From Bordetella parapertussis (lineage in GTDB: Bacteria > Pseudomonadota > Gammaproteobacteria > Burkholderiales > SG8-41), in contig CAMBSS010000130.1 in NCBI GenBank assembly GCA_945870465.1, positions 1 through 12,097 on the forward strand: 12,097 nucleotides of DNA, read 5' to 3'. Positions 7,143 through 12,097 of this stretch are shown one piece after another. Positions within the stretch are counted from its first letter, which is position 1; each line of letters opens with the position of its first letter. Both the position numbers and the translations under genes were made by a program. A model generated the notes under the pieces. The model was not told the origin of the DNA. It made no database searches and saw nothing but the letters and a program-made list of their open reading frames with translations.

Positions 7143-7248
7143 GCGGCGAGAGGAGAGAGGCGAGAGGAGAGAGGCGAAAATCTTGCTCAAACCTCGATGC
7201 TTTGTCCTTACGCCTCTCGCCTCTCGCCTCTCGCCTCTCGCGCTCCGC
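7143..7248. repeat. Heptamer-repeat hairpin between soxB and soxD
   Basis: The left arm (7143-7176) consists of alternating heptamers CGAGAGG and AGAGAGG, two of each. The right arm (7211-7248) holds four exact copies of the complementary CGCCTCT. The arms can pair almost fully around a loop at 7177-7210. The repeat fills the whole 109-nt gap from the soxB stop to the soxD start and leaves soxD without a visible Shine-Dalgarno site. The same heptamer occurs at 11976-11996. Confidence 0.9.
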
Positions 7249-7250
7249 TT

Positions 7251-7508
7251 ATGCTTCTAATCACTTGCCCCCACTGCGGCCCGCGCGACGCGACCGAATT
7301 CACCTATGGCGGCGACGCCAATGTGCGGCGCCCACAAAACCCCGACGCGCTGACGGACGAGCAATGGGCCGATTACGTGTATCTGCGCGACAACCCGCGT
7401 GGAATACATGATGAATTGTGGCAGCACTCGTCCGGCTGCCGGCGCTGGATCGAAGTCCGCCGCAACACTTACACGCACGACGTCATCGCCAGCAGCCTGC
7501 CCAAATGA
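7251..7508 (+). CDS. soxD: Sarcosine oxidase, delta subunit
   Basis: Small zinc-binding subunit of the heterotetramer, 85 residues. The N-terminus MLLITCPHCGPRDATEFTYG is the family signature. The zinc ligands known from characterised enzymes (two Cys of CPHC, then His and Cys about 50 residues later) match C6, C9, H59 and C63 (LWQHSSGCRRWIEV). The C-terminal RRNTYTHDVIASS is also typical. The open frame runs back to 6981, but only inside soxB and the repeat; ATG 7251 gives the conserved start. The start lies directly after the repeat hairpin, with no clear ribosome-binding site, so translation may depend on reinitiation or on RNA folding. Presence of delta separates this complex from the alpha/beta/gamma-only proline-type dehydrogenases. 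Confidence 0.95.
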   Translation: MLLITCPHCGPRDATEFTYGGDANVRRPQNPDALTDEQWADYVYLRDNPRGIHDELWQHSSGCRRWIEVRRNTYTHDVIASSLPK

Positions 7509-7538
7509 CGTTAAGCACAGATAAAACACCAATGCTGG

Positions 7539-7622
7539 CCACAGAGGTCACAGAGTTCACAGAGGAAAAGCACATCAGAAACACTCTTTTTCTTTTTTTG
7601 AATTTCTCTGTGTCCTCTGTGG
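7539..7622. repeat. CACAGAG-type inverted repeat between soxD and soxA
   Basis: CCACAGAGGTCACAGAG at 7539-7555 is the inverse of CTCTGTGTCCTCTGTGG at 7606-7622 with one mismatch in 17, and TTCACAGAGG repeats the unit again at 7556-7565. The loop includes a T-rich run (about 7585-7600). Imperfect CACAGAGG dyads of this sort recur, from memory, in intergenic regions of many bacterial genomes and yield spurious ORFs reading VTEFTE; the short frame 7418-7651 here is one of those. The repeat occupies most of the 139-nt soxD-soxA gap. Confidence 0.85.
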
Positions 7623-7647
7623 CGAATTTAGGGTTGGAATTTGAAAT

Positions 7648-10632
7648 ATGAGTTCCCAACCCTTTCGGCTAGCCGCCGGCGGACTGATAGACCGCAACCG
7701 CCCGCTGAACTTCACCTTCAACGGCGAGCGCCTGACCGGCTACGCGGGAGACACCCTGGCATCGGCGCTGCTCGCCAATGGCGTGAGGCTCATCGGCCGC
7801 AGCTTCAAATACCACCGGCCGCGCGGCATCGTGTGCGCGGGAGCCGACGAGCCCAACGCCATGGTGCAGTTGGAAACTGGCGCGCGCACCGAACCGAATA
7901 TGCGTTCGACGCAAATCGAGCTGTATGAAGGACTGGTCGCGGCAAGCCAGAACTGCTGGCCGTCGGTGCAGTTCGATATCAGCAGCATCAACAACCTGCT
8001 GTCGCGCCTGCTGCCGGCGGGCTTTTACTACAAGACTTTCATGTGGCCGCCTTCGCTGTGGATGACTTACGAAGGGCTCATCCGCCGCATCGCCGGCATG
8101 GGCCGCGCACCCTCGCAGCCGGACCCCGATAACTACGCGCATCGCTATGCACATTGCGACGTGCTGGTTGCCGGCGGCGGCCCGGCGGGACTCGCCGCGG
8201 CGCTGGCAGCCGCGCGCAACGGCGCGCGTGTCATCATCGCCGACGAAAGCAGCGAGTTCGGCGGCAGCCTGCTTGCCGAGCGTGCCGACATCGACGGCGA
8301 ACCCGCGCTGAACTGGGTCCGGCGCACGCTGGCAGAACTGCGCGCGCTGCCGGACGTCACCTTGCTCGTCCGCAGCACGGTATTCGGTTATTTCGACCAC
8401 AACGCGTTGGCGATAAACGAGCATGCGCCGCAAGCAGGGCCGCACGCGCCGGCACAACGCTTATGGAAAGTCCGCGCCAAACAAGTGGTGCTGGCAACCG
8501 GTGCGCTGGAGCGTCCGCTGGTGTTTGCCAACAACGACCTGCCGGGCGTGATGCTGGCTTCCGCCGCGCGCACTTACGCCAACCGCTACGGCGTCAAGCC
8601 GGGAACGCGCGCCGTGATATTCACCAACAACGACACCGCCTATACGGCGGCACTCGACATGAAAGAGAGCGGGATACACATCGCAGCTATCATCGATGCG
8701 CGCCGCGGGTCTCTCGGACGCGGACCACAGCTCGCGCAGCAATCCGGCATTGAATACCGCTTCGGCGGCGCGGTGCGGCGCGTGCTTGGCGGACGCCACG
8801 TGACTGCGGTTGAAGTCTCCGATATTGACGACGAAGGCAACGCGCTCGGTTCGGCATTGACTGTTGATTGCGATCTGGTCTGCATGTCGGGCGGCTGGAG
8901 TCCCGCGGTGCATCTGCACTCGCAGGCCAAAGGCAAATTGCGCTACGACGAAAAGCTTGCCGCCTTCGTGCCAGGCGATGCAGTGCAGGCGTCACGCTCC
9001 GCGGGCAGCGCAAACGGCGCAATGACGCTCGTCGACTGTCTCGTTGAAGGGTTCGCCGCTGGTGCTGCCGCATCGCAGGCGGCCGGTTGCGGCAACGGCA
9101 CGGTGCCGGCGACGCCGCAGACATCGCAGGACAACCAGGCGCCGCTAAAACCGTTGTGGCAGGTGCGCAACGGCACGCGCGACAAATGCTTTGTCGATTT
9201 CCAGAACGACGTCACCGTCGCTGACATCGGACTCGCCGCGCGCGAAGGCTATACCTCGGTCGAACACCTGAAGCGCTACACAACCCTCGGCATGGGTACC
9301 GACCAGGGCAAATTGTCGAACATCAACGGACTCGCGATCCAGGCGCAGTTGCTCAACGCGCACATACCGGAAGTCGGCACCACCACGTTCCGCCCGCCGT
9401 ACACGGCCGTCACGTTCGGCGCGATCGCGGGACAGGAACGCGGTCCGCATGTCGCGCCCCTGCGCCTGTCCGCGATGGATGCGTGGCACGTGGAAGCCGG
9501 CGCCACTTTCATCAATGCCGGATTGTGGCGGCGCCCGCAGCTCTATGCGCGGCGCGGCGAAACCGATCTCGACGCATTCAACCGCGAAGTCCGCGCGGTG
9601 CGCAACCACGTCGGCCTGGTCGACGTCTCCACCCTCGGCAAGATCGACATCAAAGGCAAAGACGCCGTGGAATTGCTCGAACGCGTCTACATCAACAACT
9701 GGCGCACACTCGCGGTCGGCAAAGTGCGCTACGGCGTCATGCTGCGCGAAGACGGCATGGTGTTCGACGATGGCACCACCGCGCGCATCGGCGAGCAGCA
9801 TTACGTGATGACCACCACCACGGCGAACGCGATCAAAGTCATGTCAACGCTCGAATACCTGGTGCAGGTCGAGTGGCGCGACCTCGAGGTGTATCTGACG
9901 TCCATCACCGAGCAATGGGCGTCGATGGCGCTCGCCGGCCCTGATGCGCGCCGCGTGCTGCGCGCAATCGCGCCGGAACAGGACTGGGACGACGGTGCAC
10001 TGCCATACATGGGATATCGCGCGACGACGATTGCCGGCATTCCGGCACGCGTGTTTCGCATCAGCTTCTCCGGCGAGCTTTCATACGAGATCAACGTTCC
10101 CGCCGATTATGGACGCGCGATGTGGGAGAAACTCCTGTCTGCTGGCGCTCCCTTCGGCATCACGCCGTACGGCACCGAAGCAATGGGCGTGCTGCGCATC
10201 GAAAAAGGCCACGTCGCCGGCATGGAACTCGACGGCCGCACGACGCCCGACGATCTCGGCCTCGGCCAGCTCGTGAGCGCGAAAAAAGACAGCATCGGCA
10301 AACGCTCGCTCAGGCGCCCCGCTCTCGCTGCTCCAGATCGCAAGCAGATCGTCGGCTTGATGTCGCTCGACGGGACGACACCCATTCCGCGCGGCGCACA
10401 GTTGGTCGCCGATGCGAACGCGCCGAGGCCCAACCCCATACTCGGCCACGTTACCGCCAATTGCTACAGCCCGACGCTGGGCCAGCCGATTGCTCTGGCG
10501 CTATTGCGCAATGGCCGTGCGCTGACGGGAAAGATTTTTCACGCGACTTCACCGCTGACAGGCGTCAGCGTTCTGGTGACTGTAACGAACCACGTATTTT
10601 TCGATCCGGCGGGAGCGCGCGTCCGTGGCTGA
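7648..10632 (+). CDS. soxA: Sarcosine oxidase, alpha subunit
   Basis: Large subunit of the heterotetramer, 994 residues, as expected. Domains in order: an N-terminal ferredoxin-like fold (about 15-100; FNGERLTGYAGDTLASALLA, RSFKYHRPRGIVCAG) without the cysteine set for an iron-sulfur cluster; a dinucleotide-binding domain starting at DVLVAGGGPAGLAAALAAA (about 171-189) with VVLATGALERPLVFANND (about 280-297); a linker with DFQNDVTVADIGLAAREGY (about 517-535); and a C-terminal aminomethyltransferase (GcvT-like) domain (about 605-985). In known enzymes the alpha subunit binds NAD+ and the GcvT-like domain binds tetrahydrofolate, which takes the one-carbon unit as 5,10-methylene-THF. No frameshift or truncation. 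ATG 7648 follows the CACAGAG repeat and has only a poor Shine-Dalgarno sequence. Confidence 0.95.
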   Translation: MSSQPFRLAAGGLIDRNRPLNFTFNGERLTGYAGDTLASALLANGVRLIGRSFKYHRPRGIVCAGADEPNAMVQLETGARTEPNMRSTQIELYEGLVAASQNCWPSVQFDISSINNLLSRLLPAGFYYKTFMWPPSLWMTYEGLIRRIAGMGRAPSQPDPDNYAHRYAHCDVLVAGGGPAGLAAALAAARNGARVIIADESSEFGGSLLAERADIDGEPALNWVRRTLAELRALPDVTLLVRSTVFGYFDHNALAINEHAPQAGPHAPAQRLWKVRAKQVVLATGALERPLVFANNDLPGVMLASAARTYANRYGVKPGTRAVIFTNNDTAYTAALDMKESGIHIAAIIDARRGSLGRGPQLAQQSGIEYRFGGAVRRVLGGRHVTAVEVSDIDDEGNALGSALTVDCDLVCMSGGWSPAVHLHSQAKGKLRYDEKLAAFVPGDAVQASRSAGSANGAMTLVDCLVEGFAAGAAASQAAGCGNGTVPATPQTSQDNQAPLKPLWQVRNGTRDKCFVDFQNDVTVADIGLAAREGYTSVEHLKRYTTLGMGTDQGKLSNINGLAIQAQLLNAHIPEVGTTTFRPPYTAVTFGAIAGQERGPHVAPLRLSAMDAWHVEAGATFINAGLWRRPQLYARRGETDLDAFNREVRAVRNHVGLVDVSTLGKIDIKGKDAVELLERVYINNWRTLAVGKVRYGVMLREDGMVFDDGTTARIGEQHYVMTTTTANAIKVMSTLEYLVQVEWRDLEVYLTSITEQWASMALAGPDARRVLRAIAPEQDWDDGALPYMGYRATTIAGIPARVFRISFSGELSYEINVPADYGRAMWEKLLSAGAPFGITPYGTEAMGVLRIEKGHVAGMELDGRTTPDDLGLGQLVSAKKDSIGKRSLRRPALAAPDRKQIVGLMSLDGTTPIPRGAQLVADANAPRPNPILGHVTANCYSPTLGQPIALALLRNGRALTGKIFHATSPLTGVSVLVTVTNHVFFDPAGARVRG

Positions 10633-11224
10633 AATCCTTAACCGCGATCCGGCCTGTCCCGAAGCCTGCTGCCCCGGCCAGTTCGGGGCGCCCATACCGC
10701 ACGGCATTACGCTTTCTGCGCGCACCAATCTCACGCTGATCGATCTGCGCGGCAATCCGCAGCATGCGGAGTTCCTCGCCAGCGCGCAGGCGGCTCTCCG
10801 CTGCGCGTTGCCGCTCAAACCCAATACCGCAATGTGCGGACCGGACTGCGATGTACTTTGGCTGGGACCGGATGAGTGGCTGCTGGTCGGCAGCGATGCG
10901 GCGAAAATCAATTCCGAGCTGCTGATCACCAGTGGATTTCTGACCGACGTGAGCCATGGCCGCGCGGCGCTGCGCATCAACGGTCCGCGCACCCTCGATT
11001 TGCTGGCGAAAGGCTGCGGCCTCGATCTGCATCCGCGCGTGTTCCAGCCCGGCCAATGCGCGCAGACTTCCCTCGCGCACATCGGCGCGCTGATACACCG
11101 GGCGCAAACCGGCGACGGCTTCGACCTCTACTACGCGCGCAGCTATGCGCAGCACCTGTGGCACTGGCTGACTGAAGCCGCGGACGAATTTGGCTACGAG
11201 GTCATCGCCCCAACCGACATGTGA
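10625..11224 (+). CDS. soxG: Sarcosine oxidase, gamma subunit
   Basis: Gamma subunit of the heterotetramer, 199 residues, related in fold to part of the GcvT-like domain of alpha. Family features are the weak N-terminus followed by LGPDEWLLVG (about 79-88), FLTDVSHGRAALRINGPRTLDLLAKGC-like segment (about 105-131), HPRVFQPGQCAQTSLAHIGALIH and the aromatic C-terminal DLYYARSYAQHLWHWL. The start is GTG at 10625, inside soxA, giving an 8-nt overlap; GGGAG at 10611-10615 lies 9 nt upstream. The overlap implies coupled, near-equal synthesis with alpha, unlike the repeat-filled upstream junctions. Confidence 0.92.
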   Translation: MAEILNRDPACPEACCPGQFGAPIPHGITLSARTNLTLIDLRGNPQHAEFLASAQAALRCALPLKPNTAMCGPDCDVLWLGPDEWLLVGSDAAKINSELLITSGFLTDVSHGRAALRINGPRTLDLLAKGCGLDLHPRVFQPGQCAQTSLAHIGALIHRAQTGDGFDLYYARSYAQHLWHWLTEAADEFGYEVIAPTDM

Positions 11225-11279
11225 ACGGCCCAGGAGGCGCACGCCTTCACGCGTCATCCTTCGCTCCTCCCCGGCCGCC

Positions 11280-11288
11280 TGTTAAACT
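11280..11288 (+). promoter_or_regulatory. Candidate extended -10 for the Crp/Fnr gene
   Basis: TG-T-TAAACT: an extended -10 with TAAACT (11283-11288) matching four of six consensus bases, about 34 nt before ATG 11323. No good -35 is visible. It suggests the regulator can be transcribed separately from soxG, 98 nt upstream. Confidence 0.3.
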
Positions 11289-11312
11289 GGCCGCCGCGCG
11301 CATATCAGCACC

Positions 11313-11318
11313 GGGGAG
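11313..11318 (+). promoter_or_regulatory. Ribosome-binding site of the Crp/Fnr gene
   Basis: GGGGAG 4 nt before ATG 11323. It supports this start over the longer open frame from GTG 11221, whose first 34 residues look non-coding. Confidence 0.55.
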
Positions 11319-11322
11319 CCGC

Positions 11323-11967
11323 ATGTCCGAACTGCAAAAACCGCCGTTTCTGGGTTTGTCCGAACAGGATTTGAGCGCTTTGTCCAAGCGCGCGGTCACC
11401 CGGTCTTTCCCCAAAAATACCGTCGTCCTCCACGAAGGCGACGAGACCGACACGCTCTACATCATCGTGTCGGGCAAGGTGAAAGTGTTCCTCGCCAATG
11501 AAGAAGGCAAGGAAATCGTCCTCGACACGCAGGGCCCCGGCGAATACTTCGGCGAAATGGTGCTCGACGAAGGGCCGCGCTCGGCTTCCGTCATGACGCT
11601 GGAACCCTGCCGCTTTCAATTGATCCCCAAAGACGACGTCAAAGCCCTGCTGCAAAGCCGTCCCGACTTTGCGATGCACCTGATCCGCAAGCTCATCCAC
11701 CGCGGCCGCGTACTGACCGAACATGTCAAAAGCCTCGCGCTGAAAAGCGTTTACGGCCGCTTCTCCAAGCTGCTGAACGAGATGTCGGTGCCGCAGGACG
11801 GCAAGCGGGTCATGCCGGAAAAGCTGTCGCAGCAGGAACTGGCCAACCGCGTCGGCGCCTCGCGCGAAATGATCAACCGCATCGTCAAAGACCTGAGCAC
11901 CGGCGGCTACATCAGCGTCGAAGACCAGCGCATCGTCATCCTGAAGCCCCTCCCGGCGAACTGGTAG
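11323..11967 (+). CDS. Crp/Fnr-family transcriptional regulator
   Basis: Cyclic-nucleotide-binding-type regulator of 214 residues. The beta-barrel sensor domain covers about 5-125 (FLGLSEQDLSALSKRAV, VVLHEGDETDTLYIIVSGKVKVF), with FGEMVLDEGPRSASV (about 76-90) matching the phosphate-binding cassette in which CRP uses Glu, Arg and Ser to hold cAMP. A dimerisation helix follows, then a C-terminal helix-turn-helix (LSQQELANRVGASREMINRIVKDL). The CRP Thr-Ser pair of the C-helix appears here as Leu-Thr, so cAMP binding is uncertain. No N-terminal cysteine cluster is present, which argues against an oxygen-sensing FNR. The start ATG has a Shine-Dalgarno site. It follows soxG in the same direction, but a role in sox control is only a possibility. 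Confidence 0.92.
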   Translation: MSELQKPPFLGLSEQDLSALSKRAVTRSFPKNTVVLHEGDETDTLYIIVSGKVKVFLANEEGKEIVLDTQGPGEYFGEMVLDEGPRSASVMTLEPCRFQLIPKDDVKALLQSRPDFAMHLIRKLIHRGRVLTEHVKSLALKSVYGRFSKLLNEMSVPQDGKRVMPEKLSQQELANRVGASREMINRIVKDLSTGGYISVEDQRIVILKPLPANW

Positions 11968-11975
11968 CCTGGGGC

Positions 11976-11996
11976 CGAGAGGCGACAGGCGTTAGG
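11976..11996 (+). repeat. Three degenerate heptamers (CGNNAGG) after the Crp/Fnr gene
   Basis: CGAGAGG, CGACAGG and CGTTAGG in direct succession, 8 nt after the stop codon. The first is identical to the heptamer of the soxB/soxD repeat, and the others differ at the two middle positions. No inverted partner is visible before the window ends. Confidence 0.65.
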
Positions 11997-12097
11997 TGTA
12001 CTAGTTGCCACTTGAACTGACGGTCAGTGTCTGGTTTCTGGAAACGTGAACGGCCGGTATCTGGAAGCGGTGCCGGCTGGATTCGACCCATTTCTGC
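11997..12097. other. Non-coding tail with short dyads
   Basis: No gene is evident. Small inverted repeats occur: ACTG-ACGGT-CAGT near 12016-12028, GTTT-CTGG-AAAC near 12034-12045, and GCCGG (12053-12057) with CCGGC (12073-12077). One may serve as a terminator for the Crp/Fnr gene, though no T-run follows. The GAACGGCC / GGAAGCGG / GGATTCGACCCA wording looks like a dispersed intergenic repeat, but I cannot confirm this from one copy. Confidence 0.3.

Noticed and set aside
7143..7248. CRISPR array or phase-variable coding repeat
   Set aside because: The units are 7 nt, without spacers, lie outside any reading frame and face each other as an inverted repeat.
7418..7651. Short plus-strand frame ending between soxD and soxA
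   Set aside because: It overlaps soxD out of frame and then reads the CACAGAG repeat (VTEFTE...), a common spurious translation.
7669..8457. 262-codon minus-strand frame opposite soxA
   Set aside because: Typical high-GC antisense shadow; composition is Arg/Ala/Gln-rich and soxA on the other strand is fully supported.
11221..11322. GTG-initiated extension of the Crp/Fnr protein
   Set aside because: The extra 34 residues are proline/alanine-rich and unlike the family; ATG 11323 has the ribosome-binding site and the expected length.

Overview
The window is GC-rich, densely coded bacterial chromosome, most likely from a betaproteobacterium (Burkholderiales or a relative). The main reasons are the Bug-family (TctC-type) tripartite-tricarboxylate solute-binding protein, a hallmark of that group, and the general character of the genes. 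Taxonomy is an inference; there is no rRNA or other marker here.

Layout. (1) 1-2189, minus strand: a two-gene ABC export module of the YbbA/YbbP type (ATPase, then an FtsX-like permease that runs off the left edge). (2) 2190-2749: about 540 bases with no convincing gene. A 396-bp segment here is bounded by 28-bp imperfect inverted repeats, and a hairpin lies just after the next gene. (3) 2750-5692, minus strand: a tight three-gene operon in transcription order lysR - dpkA-like reductase - tctC, joined by an ATGA overlap and a 4-nt gap. (4) 5693-5887: a divergent regulatory region with a nested dyad (5765-5801) and a candidate promoter on each strand. (5) 5888-11224, plus strand: a complete heterotetrameric sarcosine oxidase operon in the order soxB, soxD, soxA, soxG. 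The soxB/soxD and soxD/soxA junctions each hold a different hairpin-forming repeat, while soxA/soxG overlap by 8 nt. (6) 11323-11967, plus strand: a Crp/Fnr-family regulator. (7) 11968-12097: non-coding tail that starts with three degenerate copies of the heptamer also found at the soxB/soxD junction.

How it may work together. The soxBDAG products form an oxidase that demethylates sarcosine (N-methylglycine) to glycine, passing the one-carbon unit to tetrahydrofolate and releasing H2O2. The divergent LysR protein is the obvious candidate regulator of both sides. The reductase in its operon belongs to the malate/L-lactate dehydrogenase-like family and most resembles delta1-piperideine-2-carboxylate/delta1-pyrroline-2-carboxylate reductases. 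The periplasmic binding protein may present a substrate to a transporter encoded elsewhere. The pairing suggests a catabolic locus for an N-methylated or cyclic imino acid, but that is inference. The usual folate-side partners (glyA, purU, folD) are not in this window.

I found no CRISPR array, transposase, integrase, intact tRNA or rRNA. The most unusual material is in the repeats and the regulatory region rather than in a new protein family.
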